This document shows positions 1 to 10,689 of a stretch of 64,000 nt of DNA, in pieces. The stretch covers positions 212,334,645-212,398,644 of the forward strand of contig JAUMIR010000005.1 in assembly GCA_030847615.1 (NCBI GenBank). Reading direction: 5' to 3'. Below the pieces are notes generated by a model, which was not told the DNA's origin, searched no databases, and was given only the letters and a program-made list of their open reading frames with translations. The translations under genes were made by a program, and so were the position numbers. The stretch is from Gambelia wislizenii. Taxonomy: Eukaryota; Chordata; Lepidosauria; Squamata; Crotaphytidae. Position 1 is the first letter of the stretch, and each line of letters opens with the position of its first letter.

Positions 1-56
1 TTATGTGTGCTTGTGTTTTAGTCATATGTACATGCATTTAAATATATTCATTTCAT

Positions 57-405
57 AACTGTGGGGTTTAAGGATTCAAAATACTGCATCATACTTGGGA
101 CTAATATTTTATAATTTGTCACCTAACAATCTTTAAGAATTAAAATGGTTGATTAGATAAAAATTATAATCCTTATTATAAAATTATCACCCAAATAGTC
201 ATATGAATGGTGGTGTAACATCCCAATAGACATGTGTTTCAGATGCACTTTCAAAGATTATTGTATAAACATTAAACATGGGCTTGACCCTAAGTAGATG
301 GATAAACCCAAAAATAGACTATTATCACAATCATGATGATAATATTCACTTATTAACAATGAATAAGGAGTTAACTGTGGGGTTTAAGAATTCAAAATAC
401 TGCAT
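57..405. repeat. 33-bp direct repeats flanking a 283-bp segment
   Basis: A 33-base sequence beginning AACTGTGGGGTTTAAG occurs at 57-89 and again at 373-405 with one mismatch. The 283 bases between the copies are AT-rich and resemble no family I know. The arrangement could be a local duplication or an insertion flanked by an unusually long target duplication; 33 bases is longer than typical LINE duplications. Confidence 0.6.
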
Positions 406-1440
406 AGATATAATTTACTTCTAACCTCTAGGACCTTGCAGTTTTAAAGCAGTTGGCAGTGCAACACAGTTGCTAGTCCCTAAAATTATATTGTTTGAGG
501 TTTCCAGGAAAATAATGCTAGCTGTTTCCTACTGAAATGTACAAAATTGCAAGGGTGCTGTAATTTTAACAATCATGTCTGGATTACAGGATGTAACAAG
601 ACATGATAATTATAAATGCCTTACCATGGAAAGGTTAAGGAAAATGCAGTTGAGTCAACTTTCATTTTCAGCTACTGCCAGTGGATTTCTTTCCTTCAGC
701 TCCTCCATTCTTATTTATTCATTTTGAACTTGTATAGGATTTTCCATCTCACTAGAAAAGGAAGTGAAGCCAATCCAGAAAAATCTTGCCAACATGTCCG
801 TTTGGTCATATGTATGGCCTACCCAAGGAATAAAGCTGGAAGGCAGAAAGAAAAACCAGAGAATAACTGCTATGATTCATTCTTAAAATCCAGATTTTTT
901 ATATTACTGTTAAATACAGAGAAAATTTGAGATCTGTACATTTTAGGTAGAGCTTGAGATCTTGTTTTTGAAAAGCAACTAGTTCCAGGGATAGGACCAA
1001 GTGCCCCTCCACACCAAGTCAATTACTGTTAGAGTTGCCATTTTCAAAAATGAACTCCTTCCATTTCTGTTTCTCACAAATAATTAAAGTATTTGCCTTT
1101 TAGTTACTTTAAAAAACCCCAAATAATATAAGCCATTGACCTTTGGTAGGGAACACTTTCTCCTCCCTTTCAATTTACCATCATTGTCTTAACTGGAATA
1201 AAAGTCAGCTCTTGGACAATGTAATAATCCTCCCATCGTCATTCAGGAGCTTTCCATGACCAATCAGTGGCCATTTAGGAGGGGTGGAGTTGTCCAACAG
1301 TCATTGCACTGCCACACAAATCTGTTGTGTGGGGAGGTATAGGATACCTCCCTATGCAACTTTGTAAAAAGTAGATCCATTAGCAGAAGTTCCAGTTGCA
1401 CTAGATTAAAGCCTCAACAGGATTTGGGACTTTATTTTTT
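406..1440. other. Non-coding interval, nothing recognised
   Basis: AT-rich sequence. The longest frame (616-930, 104 codons) has no recognisable domain and no coding signature. No repeat family identified. Confidence 0.5.
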
Positions 1441-1480
1441 CATAGAATCATAGAGCTGGAAGAGACTACAAGGGCCATAA
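1441..1480 (-). mobile_element. CR1 3'-end relic
   Basis: About 40 bases match the extreme 3' end of the longer CR1 copies at 33.0 and 39.8 kb (CATAGAATCATAGAGCTGGA and the following bases). It is a very short, 5'-truncated minus-strand insertion. No coding part remains. Confidence 0.6.
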
Positions 1481-1869
1481 AAATGTAGAGTTTACAAATA
1501 ATGAGATACCTTGTAAACATGGAGCATGAATGGAGGACAAGGCAATAATTGCTTCTTCTCTTATGATTCAGTGTGTTTAGTGGTAAACAAACAGTAAGTT
1601 CCTTTGAATTCAATGGGGGTTACACTCAGGTAATTGAATAATCTGTGAACTCTTACTTTGAGTATGTCCCATTGGACATGGAGTTTAGTTCTGGAGATAC
1701 ATGATAAGGATGTGACAAATTTACGCAATGTTAATGTAGGTGGCAGCTCCTCCTGATTTTACATTTGCTAGATTGCATATTGTACATCCAGAACCTACTT
1801 CTCAGACAGAGATGGATAGAGATAGTGATATATAGGCTTGTACTGTTAATCTCTCTGAATCTGATAGAA

Positions 1870-2206
1870 CAGTGGTTCTTAACCTGTGGTCTGTGGACCC
1901 TCAGGGGTCCATGAAGGTTTGAAGGCTACTCAGCCCATGCGACAGGAGCCAAGGTGAAGGCTGTCTGTCTTGGCCTGCGCATTGCTATTCAATCCACTCC
2001 AGCCACAAACTTGCAGGAAGAAGCAGGAGAAAAGTCTTCTTTCTGCCTCCAGTGCCTCTGAGGGAAGGTTTAACAGATGATGTAATTGTGTTATTGTTAT
2101 TGTTATTATTGTTCAAGGTTTAAATCTTGAGTTAAGTCTTGGGGGTCCACAGCAACAAAAGATATTTAAAGGGGGTCCCTGCTAAAGGAAAGGTTAAGAG
2201 CCACTG
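1870..2206. mobile_element. Non-autonomous hAT transposon with 8-bp target duplication
   Basis: The left end CAGTGGTTCTTAACCT is matched by an inverted copy at the right end (AGGTTAAGAGCCACTG). Flanking octamers are TGATAGAA (1862-1869) and TGATAAAA (2207-2214), seven of eight identical. An 8-bp duplication and CAGTGG-type ends are hallmarks of hAT (Charlie/SPIN-like) elements. The interior also carries near-terminal GGGGTCC inverted motifs. No transposase frame is present, so it would depend on an enzyme encoded elsewhere. Confidence 0.8.
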
Positions 2207-2214
2207 TGATAAAA

Positions 2215-3070
2215 CATTTCATTTCTTATATTCTACTACTATATCTTAATGTTGTGTCATTAAGCAAGTGCAGTACTGTTAATGAATGCCATCTGTCAAG
2301 GACTTGAAATTCCTGGAAAAGTGTGTGAAATAAAACTTTACTAAATGCTGTTCATACTGCTTTCTGTTTCCTGTTGTCAGTCTGGCTTGAAATGCTATAC
2401 ATAAAAAGACTCTCTGGTATTCTAGTACAGTATTTCCATTCTGGATCCTTTCCAAAATGTACAAAACAAAAGATCCCAAAATGGAAAAATAAATAAAGCT
2501 GGGAAAGTTGGGTCCCAGGATTCCTTCCATCCTCTGTTCTAAAATTTACCAGTTTTCTTTTTTTAAGCGTGGAGCTAAAGTTTAAAGGGGAGGCAAGTCT
2601 TTACTGTGCTAATATACCCACCACTTATCTTGTAATTTGAGGCATTTTTTTAGTGGTAAAATATGTTGGCAGAAAAATGTATATAATGACACAAGAACTC
2701 TGCTAGGCAAGCTCATTTCTCAAAAGGATTTGCCAGTGAAAGCTAACCAAGGTTAAAAGTTTTCTCATGGCCCATGAGCAGATCCTGTCTGGACACAAAG
2801 AAATGGTCCTAATGTATCTCTTAATCATGTGCATCTGCTGTATCCCTTAAATCTACAGAAGAACTCAAATGCTGAGTGTTTATGCTGTAAATAGTGCCAG
2901 TTATCTGGATAAAACTGCACAATGTACTATATTCAGTGGGAAGGCAGAATACAGACATACATAGGCCCTGGATAGTGCCTACACATGTATTGTGTCTACT
3001 CCTATGTGTCTCTACTTACTCATGTTCTTATGTATTGGCCATTAGGAAGTGAATAGGGCATAAATCGGAA
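2215..3070. other. Non-coding interval, nothing recognised
   Basis: No protein-like frame, no identified repeat and no RNA gene seen. Confidence 0.5.
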
Positions 3071-3202
3071 GTGGGAATCATGCAGCCCTCTAGATTTTGT
3101 TGGACAGCAATTCCCAGCATTTCTCACCAATGGCTATGCGAGCTAAGGCTGAAAGGTCATGCAGTCCAGCAACATTTGGAGGGCCACAGGATTCTCACTC
3201 TT
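3071..3202. mobile_element. Palindromic MITE, 'gccctccagatgttgttggac' type
   Basis: The left half (GCAGCCCTCTAGATTTTGTT) and the right half (AACATTTGGAGGGCC) are imperfect inverted copies. Related copies or halves lie near 4556-4612, 6705-6815, 30465-30582 and 61528-61670. Short, foldback and without a frame, so a miniature inverted-repeat transposon, probably hAT type; the superfamily is inferred. Confidence 0.6.
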
Positions 3203-3271
3203 GCCTATATCTGTTAGTCTCAACTAGGGTGGACCACTGACCCAATAAGAATATGGTAAGTCAACACTATT

Positions 3272-3516
3272 AAAGAGCCAGCATGGTATAGTGATTTGAC
3301 TGCTGGACTAAGCCCTGGGAGGCCAGGGTTCGAACCCCAGCTCAGCCATGGAAACCCACTGGGTGGCCTTGGGCAAGCCACAGTCTCTCAGCCCCAGAGA
3401 AAGACAATGGCAAAAAACCCTCCTCTGAACAAATCTTGCCAAGAAAACCCCATTATAGGTTTACCTTAGGGTCGCCATAAGTCGGAAATGACTTGAAGGC
3501 GCACAAAAACAACAAA
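3272..3516 (+). mobile_element. Sauria-type tRNA SINE with target duplication
   Basis: A tRNA-like head with B-box-like GGTTCGAACCC is followed by the body (CCATGGAAACCCACTGGGTG, then CTTGGGCAAG) and a BovB-like tail containing GTCGCCATAAGTCGGAAATG and an ACAAC-rich end. TCAACACT occurs immediately before (3261-3268) and after (3517-3524) and is the likely target duplication. SINEs of this kind are copied by a partner BovB LINE using the shared 3' tail. This copy has the best-preserved B box in the window. Confidence 0.85.
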
Positions 3517-3684
3517 TCAACACTTATGTAAGTTTCATTGTGTGTCTAAGTGGAAATGGAAATTACAAGAATTTAACTAGAGAATATAGTCTTTTCTTCC
3601 AGTATATCTCTTTTAACATATTTTTATTATATTTATACATTTCTTCTGGTTTTTGTAAAATGTCCTCAAAGCTCCACTGAAGGT

Positions 3685-4026
3685 TGATATATAAATCTTT
3701 TTCCCCAGTATTTTTATTGATTTATAAAATATTCAACATAAAAAAACATAACATATCAACATATACACATACATAACAATCCACTCCCCCTACCTATAAC
3801 ACTCAGTCATTCTACTTCTAACATTAACTTCCTATCTGACTTTTCCATGATTACTTTTGTACATCTTAATGTTTCTTTACTCTTTCATTGTATAAGAAAA
3901 CTAAGTTTCACCATTATATCCCAGTTTTTCCCATTATACAATCTCCTCTTTCCCCCTCCCCCACTTCTTGTTGTTGTTCATGGTGCAATTATATATCTGT
4001 TTTTCCAATCTGATATATAAATCTTT
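3685..4026 (-). mobile_element. 5'-truncated LINE 3' end with perfect 16-bp target duplication
   Basis: TGATATATAAATCTTT is present identically at 3685-3700 and 4011-4026 and encloses a 310-base insert. On the minus strand the insert ends in an A-rich run next to the left duplication, as expected for target-primed reverse transcription. The insert is low-complexity 3' untranslated sequence. L1 is my best guess from the duplication length and tail; the clade is not proven. Confidence 0.75.
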
Positions 4027-4100
4027 CAAATATAAATAAATAAATAAATAAACAACAACAAAAATTGGGGAAAAAATATGAACTGAGATTTACTTTTGCA

Positions 4101-4436
4101 TACCCTCCAGCTGCCTCAGTTTGACAAGGACTATCCCAATTAATCCTCTGGCATCCCATTTTTCAGCTGCTTTTGAAAATGTCCCAGTGTATCTCTTCCC
4201 CTCTGACTTTCCACCTTTGTCTACAGCTTACTTCAACCCCTGAAAACTGAGTTCAAAGTGCACAAGTAGTTTGCATTCAACTGACTCAGCAGGGAGGAGA
4301 GGAGGGATAGAATCTTACCCTTCCCAGTAAGTTCAGGCAAAAGCAAATTGCTGCAGTCTCTTCTAGCTTGTCTGTACTTCTCCCTTAATAACTTTTGCCA
4401 TTTTGACCACTTACTGATGTTGCCTGCCCACATATA
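4101..4436. mobile_element. MITE with ACCCTCCA termini, right end lost
   Basis: Starts at TACCCTCCAGCTGCC and shares long stretches with the copies at 34187-34559 (same orientation) and 24085-24394 (opposite), including CTCAGCAGGGAGGAG and AATAACTTTTGCCAT. Those copies end in the inverse motif GGAGGGTAT; here the right terminus is missing. No frame. Confidence 0.65.
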
Positions 4437-5106
4437 GTTCCAGTTTTCATTTGGAATTGCTGTTTAAGAATTGCTTTTCTCATTCACCTCATAATCATTT
4501 CATAATCTTGAGGTGAGAAACATATTATCTCAATCTCTTTGGCATGCTAGCTGGACTGATAGAAACTGCTGTCCAACAACTTCTGGAGGGGCCACCATTC
4601 CCCCACCCTTGTGTAACTTGTGAGTTTCCCTATCAAGTATTGCTGTCAACAGTGGTGTATCTTTTCTGGTAGCCACTGCACAAGAGCCTCATTTTCAGTG
4701 CTACAAACAAACCTGGATACTTTTCAGTTAATTTTTAACTTCCTACCTTGCATCCATTATAGGCTGCTTTCCTGCCCCAAAGCTGCCCCCTCCTGCTCGC
4801 TAGTGCATTCCAGCAAAATCCTGTTACAGTCCTTTGCAATTTAGTTTGCATCTCCACCACCATAGGGATGTTAAAGAACTTAACCTCCAGATAATCTTGA
4901 AAATGGAAGTTGATCATTTACAGATTTTTAACCTCACAAAAAGATTCCACTGGCTTCATGTTCAAAGGTATTTATAGAATTTACAGCACAGGCTGCCCAG
5001 CTGCAGGGTGTAGTCAGCTATCTGAAATTGGTACATTTACATCTGTCATTTCATAACCTCCCAATCTGTCTTCTGGGGAAGAAAAAGAAATTAATTGCAA
5101 TGAACC
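4437..5106. other. Non-coding interval with a MITE half
   Basis: Positions 4556-4612 are a half-copy of the palindromic MITE also seen at 3071. Nothing else recognised. Confidence 0.5.
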
Positions 5107-5109
5107 AGA

Positions 5110-5166
<57 letters not shown>

Positions 5167-5180
5167 GAGAGAGAGAGTTC
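5107..5180. repeat. Compound microsatellite (CT)n(CA)n(GA)n
   Basis: A pure dinucleotide tract changes from CT to CA to GA. The serine/leucine-rich frame across it is a translation artefact. Confidence 0.95.
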
Positions 5181-5788
5181 TCTGTTGAGGGGTTGTGGGA
5201 AAGAGTCTTGGAGAGTTCCTTTTAGAACAGAAAAGCCCCTTAAAAACTGGCCAAACAGATCTGGCTTTGTAAGATTAAATGGCCAAATACATTTCCTTTT
5301 GTTAGGAAGATTTTTCTGTACAGGAGAGAATCTTTTGGGAAGCAGGGCTTAACTTCCCCTTCTCCCTGCAGCAGATGATATCATCAAACTCTTGGAGAAG
5401 AAGCTGTAAGGTGACTTTGGAAACTATTAGAAATTGAATCACAACTGAACTTGGAGCTCAGGAAAACATTTTATAGGCCTGAGTGTCCACATAGGAATCT
5501 GATGGGAGAGCAAAGAACTTTGGGATATCTGTCACATTGGTTATTACTGTGAGCTAGTGAAGTGGAAGACCTGGCCCTCTACTTATTGGAAGGTCAGTTG
5601 TATTCTAGTCTTAGAGAACATTATTTGTCTCCTTGTTTGGGCATATTGGAAATTGTGGAGCTGAGGACAAATGAAACTTTTCTTCTCCAAGGCCGAGCCA
5701 TGTAGTGACACAGAAGGTTATCCTTTTTGCTGATAAAGCAGCCACTTTAAGGAAGGAAGCAAAGGGGGGAAATGGCTGATGAAGTAGT
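5181..5788. other. Non-coding interval, nothing recognised
   Basis: No domain-bearing frame and no identified repeat. Confidence 0.5.
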
Positions 5789-5789
5789 A

Positions 5790-6058
5790 AAATTTTTATT
5801 TTTATTTATACCCCGCTGTTCAGCCACAAGGCTATCAGAGCGGCTTACAAATTGTTTTAAGCAATAGCAATTTACACATCTACACTGCATTAAGCAGTTT
5901 CCAATGTGTGTTAGCTAATTGCCCCCACAAGCTGGGTACTCATTTTACCGACCTACGAAAGGATGGAAGGTTGAGTGAACCTTGGAGCCCACTGGAATCG
6001 AACTTGCAATGGGGTGACTTGCAGTACTGGCATTTAACCACTGCGCCACCAGGGCTCC
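5790..6058 (-). mobile_element. tRNA-derived SINE (ACA/MIR-like type)
   Basis: On the minus strand the element begins GGCGCAGTGGTTAAATGCC (A-box region), passes a B-box-like TTCGATTCC, and continues to a body ending in a Y-AGCGGGGTATAAATAA-type tail, which resembles L2-clade LINE 3' ends. A second minus copy lies at 57709-57950. The tRNA head belongs to a SINE and not to a functional tRNA gene, since no acceptor stem closes. Confidence 0.8.
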
Positions 6059-6234
6059 TAATATGTTTCCTTTCCTTTTAAATCTAATACGGTATGCTTC
6101 TATTTGGTAACTTTTTTGTCTGTAGTTGATATGGTTTGTTGACTTATTCCATACTTTCTTATCTTATCTTATCTTACTGTTGTTATCCTCTGTCTTAACC
6201 TCAATTTATGTATTTGTAAGCTTGAATTGATCCA

Positions 6235-6450
6235 TCATGGCATAGTGTTTTGAGTGTTGGACTACAACTCTGGAGACCAGGGTCCAAATCCCCGCTTAGC
6301 CATGGAAACCCACTGGGTGACCTTGGGCAAGTCACACTCTCAGCCTAAGAGGAAGGCAAAGGCAAACCCCTTCTGAACAAATCTTGCCAAGAAAAGCACT
6401 GTGATAGGTTTGCCTTAAGGTCACCATAACTTAGAAATGACTTGAAGGCT
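6235..6450 (+). mobile_element. Sauria-type SINE
   Basis: Same family as the 3272 copy: tRNA-like head with GAGTGTTGGACTA, the CCATGGAAACCCACTGGGTG body and the BovB-like tail (AGAAATGACTTGAAGGC). The B box is mutated (GGTCCAAATCC), so Pol III activity is unlikely. Confidence 0.8.
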
Positions 6451-6704
6451 TGATATGGATCAACACAGCTGCCTGTATTTTTGCACTTTCCTTTTGGCCT
6501 TGGCTATGGTGACTGTCATAATGAACACCATGATGTCAACATTTACCACTCTACTGCTGGTCCAGACATTATATGCTATTTGCAATCCTCCTGTGGTTTC
6601 CCAGCATTTATATCTGGTAAAGAGAGAAAGCTGGGATAGCTGCAGATTGTTGAATACCTCAAGGAGCCCTCTGTCTACAGCAGAGTGGAAATTCTGCAGC
6701 CTCC

Positions 6705-6815
6705 GTATGTTGTTGGACTGAAGCTCCCAGGAGCACTTACCAGTACAGTAAATAGTGGAGAATGCTGTGAGCTGCAGTCCAACCTCTGGAGGGCCACATG
6801 ATTCCCATCTATGGT
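6705..6815. mobile_element. Palindromic MITE copy
   Basis: Inverted halves TTGTTGGACTGAAGCTCCC and GAGCTGCAGTCCAACCTC, ending in GGAGGGCCACATG. Same family as 3071-3202. A 136-codon minus-strand frame (6460-6870) runs through it but shows no domain. Confidence 0.55.
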
Positions 6816-6989
6816 CTTGAAACAACTTTGGGGGGAAGGTTATTGCATCATGTTGAGGTGAGTCACACATTTCATCTCAGCAGAATCCCATCATAGCATG
6901 TTCACTAGCAAGACTGATAGGATACCTTAGTATCTACTACATCCCAAGCCAGCCCTATCATTAGGGAGAGTGACATGGTCACCTCAGGC

Positions 6990-7073
6990 ACCTGGTTGTT
7001 GTTGTTGTTGTTACCTTTATTTATGCCCTGTCTTTACCCCAAAGTGGGAACTCAAGATGGCTTTCAAATTAAA

Positions 7074-7080
<7 letters not shown>
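6990..7080 (-). mobile_element. L2-like LINE 3' tail, part 1
   Basis: On the minus strand this reads as a LINE 3' terminus: a region ending in GGGGTAAAGACAGGGCATAA, then AACAACAAC trinucleotide repeats. It joins logically to 7605-7960; the two were separated by the insertion at 7081-7594. Confidence 0.6.

Positions 7081-7132
<52 letters not shown>
7081..7132. repeat. (CT)n microsatellite
   Basis: About 26 uninterrupted CT units at the left edge of an inserted segment. Leucine/serine repeats in overlapping frames are artefacts. Confidence 0.95.
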
Positions 7133-7134
<2 letters not shown>

Positions 7135-7594
7135 CTTTTCTTCACAAACGAAGATTCAAGAAGGACTCATCCCGTGCTTTCTGCAAGCGCGCTGATGACT
7201 AAAAAGGCCAGTCCGAGATAAACAGAAAAGACACAACGCTGTGCAGATCTGGGTGATCATAGAGGATTTTATGAAGCTCTTAAAGTAGTGTTTGGACCTA
7301 CTTATCAGGTCCAAAACTCCTTATACAGTACAGATGGTCAAACATTAATTACTGATAAAGCCTCCATCCTGAATCGATGGGCTGAACACTTTCAAAGTCT
7401 CTTTAGCGCCAACCGAGTAGTCCAAGGCTCAGCTATCCAACATATGATACAAAAACCGATGAAAAATGAATTGGACATAGCTCCCACTTTGGAAGAGACC
7501 CTTAAGGCCATACAGCAGATGAAAAACGGCAAGGCAGCTGGGATTGATGGAATCCCACCTAAAGTTTGGAAACACGGAGGTCATGCACTCCATG
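7133..7594 (+). pseudogene. Non-LTR retrotransposon RT N-terminal fragment
   Basis: An open stretch from about 7258 to 7590 encodes a peptide typical of the region before and at the start of LINE reverse transcriptases: FYEALKVVFGP, then RWAEHFQSLF, then NGKAAGIDGIPPKVWKHGG. The last block is the first conserved RT motif (GKAxGxDGIP). Upstream, 7141-7260 continues the same protein in shifted frames. The catalytic palm with its DD pair is absent, so the piece is truncated at the 3' side, unusual for LINEs. AAAATACAAT flanks the insert at 7071-7080 and 7595-7604. Clade not assigned; RTE- or I-like is possible. Non-functional. Confidence 0.7.
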
Positions 7595-7604
7595 AAAATA
7601 CAAT

Positions 7605-7960
7605 ACTGTATACTGTAGCTTAAAACATACAAAAGATCAACATTAAAATAGAATTAATAATGATAAAAAGCAGTTTTAAAAACAGCACAGTCAAAAACAG
7701 TACAGCACCCTCATAAAAGACCCTTTCTTTAAAAACCTTCAATTCTTAAAAGCCTGCCAGATTTTTTTTAAGTCTTTGCTCACAGAAGGAAAACAAGGAG
7801 AGAATCATTCCAGACTCCATAGCCACTGAAAAGGCCCTATCTCACATCCCCACCAACTGCGCCTGTGAAGTTGGTGGGACTGAGAGAAGGTGCTCTCTTG
7901 AAGAACTTGGGGCCTCGGCAGGTTCATATGGCCTGTGAGATGTTGGAAAGCAGCAGCCTG
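7605..7960 (-). mobile_element. L2-like LINE 3' region, part 2
   Basis: The minus-strand sequence contains blocks typical of reptile L2-type 3' ends, such as CCATATGAACCTGCCGAGG and CAGTCCCACCAACTTCAC, followed by a T-rich 3' untranslated part. Coding capacity is lost. Confidence 0.5.
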
Positions 7961-8674
7961 TCGTTGGAAGGGTGAGCTGTGTCTTGCTGTCCTGTATTCT
8001 CCAATGCTACACTGCTGCCTTCAGATGTGTAGTGAAGGATGTTGCCCTATTGCCAATATTGAAGAAAGATGCAACTTCAGCCTGTTGGCTTTTTCTTTTC
8101 TTTTCTTTGCCATAGATAGGGATGGAGGCTGTCTTGCTCTTTGCCTCAACCAGCAAAACCTCTTGCATCAGCCCTGACTATGACAGTATTCCTGCAGCAA
8201 AAGAAGGCTAGCTGGAGAGTCCAGTCGCACAACCAGAAAGGGGGGAAATCAGGACAAATTTCATGGAAGGAAGGCATTAGAAACAAGCTGATATAAATGA
8301 GAAGAAAATTAAACTCAGCAGGCTATTTACTCAAATAGCAGAAATGTCTAATAGGGTGGTAAGATAAAGATCAAAAGGGAACAAAAGTAGCCAGAAGCCT
8401 TGTGTGTGAAAAAGATCCCCATTGTCCAGGAGACTGCTGCTTCTCCTATGACCAGCCAAAAGCACTGCCCTTCTGGTGCTACAGAGATGTTCTCCAGGGC
8501 AGCGGCCTAGCAAACTCTAGAAGTCTTCTGGAAGCATTGCAAAACTTTTCTTTTCAGGCTGACTGGCCTTAAGTAGATTTGCTGGCATGCAATTTCATCA
8601 TTTGGGTTCTTTTAATCTGTTTTTAAAGAGAAATTGGTTTTCAACTTGTCTTTAAATCCAAGGCAACCAACTAA
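7961..8674. other. Non-coding interval, nothing recognised
   Basis: Small frames only (80 codons or fewer) with no motif. No known repeat recognised. Confidence 0.5.
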
Positions 8675-8931
8675 GGGTATATCCACACTACACAGTTACA
8701 GCACCATGATACCACTGGAACTACTATGGCTCCACCCAATGGATCACTGGGATCTGTTGTTTGGTGAGAGGTTTAGAATTCTTTCCTCTAGGTTAGGATA
8801 GTATAATAGAGCTCTCTAAGCAGAAAAGACTAAATAATTCATCAAACTACAAATCCCAGAATTCCACAGGACTAAGCAATGGTAGTTAAAGTGGAATCAA
8901 AGTGCTATAATTGTACAGTATGGATATACCC
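8675..8931. mobile_element. MITE with GGGTATATCCA termini and TAA target duplication
   Basis: Left terminus GGGTATATCCACACTACACA and right terminus TACAGTATGGATATACCC are inverted copies. TAA precedes and follows, which fits the TWA duplications of PIF/Harbinger elements. The interior has the CCCAGAATTCC / GGAATTCT-type inverted core shared with MITEs at 19.1, 21.0, 35.1-36.5, 45.3, 48.4 and 49.6-51.3 kb. Confidence 0.7.
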
Positions 8932-9289
8932 TAATGATAAAATAATACGTCACCAAAAAAAAAGACAGTGGACAGATAGTGGTCTGAGTGCAGCTTATTG
9001 CTATGTAACTGAAGCCAGCCTTACACAGAGCAACAAGGAGGAACAATTGTGCATGGGGAGCATTTGGACATTCCAAAGTGTCATCACCACAGCACTTGGG
9101 TCCTGAGACCCTCTCAAAACACATGGAACTGGGATTTCACTTGCACACCTATGCATTTGGAGATCAGAAGATGTCCCACAATGATTGGGAAACTAGAGGC
9201 AATGGTACCACTGGAGTAGAGTCAGGAATTCTGTGTGTGTCCCCCAACTTGGGGGCCTTCATGCTTACTTCGACATAAACAAAGGAGCA

Positions 9290-10610
9290 TTTGTTTTAGC
9301 TATCCATAATGTATTCATATCTAGCACACGACTCACTTCGATGCCTTTGCAGAGGAAGCTGTGTTGCAACAAGCCCACATGGGTCCACTACCATTACTCC
9401 CAGGCCTTGCTGAACACCACATACACAATCTCTTTTCCTAAGAGTGCTTCTGTAAAGGATGTTATTGATCCTACCTTGTGCTCTGTCAAACATGCTTCTT
9501 TTGATGCAGCTATTAGTATGATTCAGGATTCGGGGCCAGGAATGCTACTTGCAAAGTGTGACCAACAAATCTGCATTCTGTTTACTCCCAGTCCATCCTG
9601 ATGATTTTTATCTATTGGGGTTCCAGTTTGAGGGAGGCTTCTATTATGACAAGACTGTGACTTTGGGTCACTTTATATCATGCCACATGTTTGAACAATT
9701 TAGCACATTTCTTGAGTGATGCACCATAAGAAAGTCCAGAAATCATGCAATAACTCACTGCCTTGATGACTCTTTATTTGCCAGGAGAGCCTCTTTTTCC
9801 CAGTGCACTGACACCCTCGGGGCTTTTCAGGACCTTGCCCTAGAACTAGAGGGTCCCCTTGAGCATGAGTAGATGAAGGGCCCTTCCACCGCTCTTATAT
9901 TTCTTGGGATTAAGCTGGGCATGATGCAGGGCATTTCTCACCTCCTGGGGAACAAGTTGTTGCTTCTTGCAGATCAGGTAAATCACATTGCATGATTTCC
10001 AGGTCTTAGCAGACCAGCTTAACTTTCCATGCAGAATAGTCATTCCAGGGGAAGCGTTCAGCACTTGTCTCTATGAGACCATCAGGGTGGCTGTCTGTCC
10101 TTCATCATCACATTCAGGTTACTAAGGAGATACATGAGGACTTAGGGGTGTGGGTGGACTTTCAACAGAAATATAATAGGGTATCATTCTGGAGAAGCAC
10201 CCTTCTGCTTCAGGCTGATCTACATATGTATTCTGATCATCAGGTTTTGAGCTATTCTGGAAAGGTTAGTGGTGTGCAGAACCCTGACCAAACTTATTAA
10301 AGACCTAATATTTCTCAAGCTCTCTAGGTTCACAACTTTGCTGACAAGACTTTCACATTTTGGGGTGACAATGCTGCAGTGGTGAAAGTAGTGAAACCTC
10401 AAGCATCAAAGTCCTCAGGTGATGAAACTGGTTAGGTGTTTTGTTTTACAGTGCTTGAGACATAACATACTCTTTCAGTCCCACCATGGTCCTGGCATCC
10501 AAAATACCCTATCAGATACCCTCTCCTTTTTTCAGTTCCACAGATTCCAGGAGCTGGCACCAGCGGCCTCTACATACCCTTGGGAGATCCCGTCACACCT
10601 TTAGAATCTT
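9290..10610 (+). pseudogene. DIRS reverse transcriptase / RNase H remnant
   Basis: RT blocks appear in order across several frames: ISFPKSASVKDVIDP and LCSVKHASFDAAISMI at about 9430-9530, then LLPVHPDDFYLLGFQFEGG at about 9580-9640, then the catalytic block at 9759-9770 reading C-L-D-D where Y/F-x-D-D is usual. The RNase H and connection part follows: HHHIQVTKEIHEDLGVW (about 10100), DLHMYSD (about 10220), LVRCFVLQCLRHNI and LSDTLSFFQFHRFQELAP (10420-10560). Several frameshifts and in-frame stops separate these blocks. The aspartates of the catalytic pair are kept, but the protein cannot be made intact. Confidence 0.85.
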
Positions 10611-10689
10611 GGCAGATAGAGGTCGGTTGGGCAATCCTCTTTCTTTAGTCCTACAACTCACACATCCTACCAGCAGAGCCTTCATGTCT

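Noticed and set aside
5790..6058. tRNA genes in the SINE heads
   Set aside because: A- and B-box-like words are present, but cloverleaf arms do not close and each is joined to a SINE body.
5028..7221. Leucine/serine-repeat frames at 5028-5225 and 6970-7221
   Set aside because: Direct translations of CT microsatellites.
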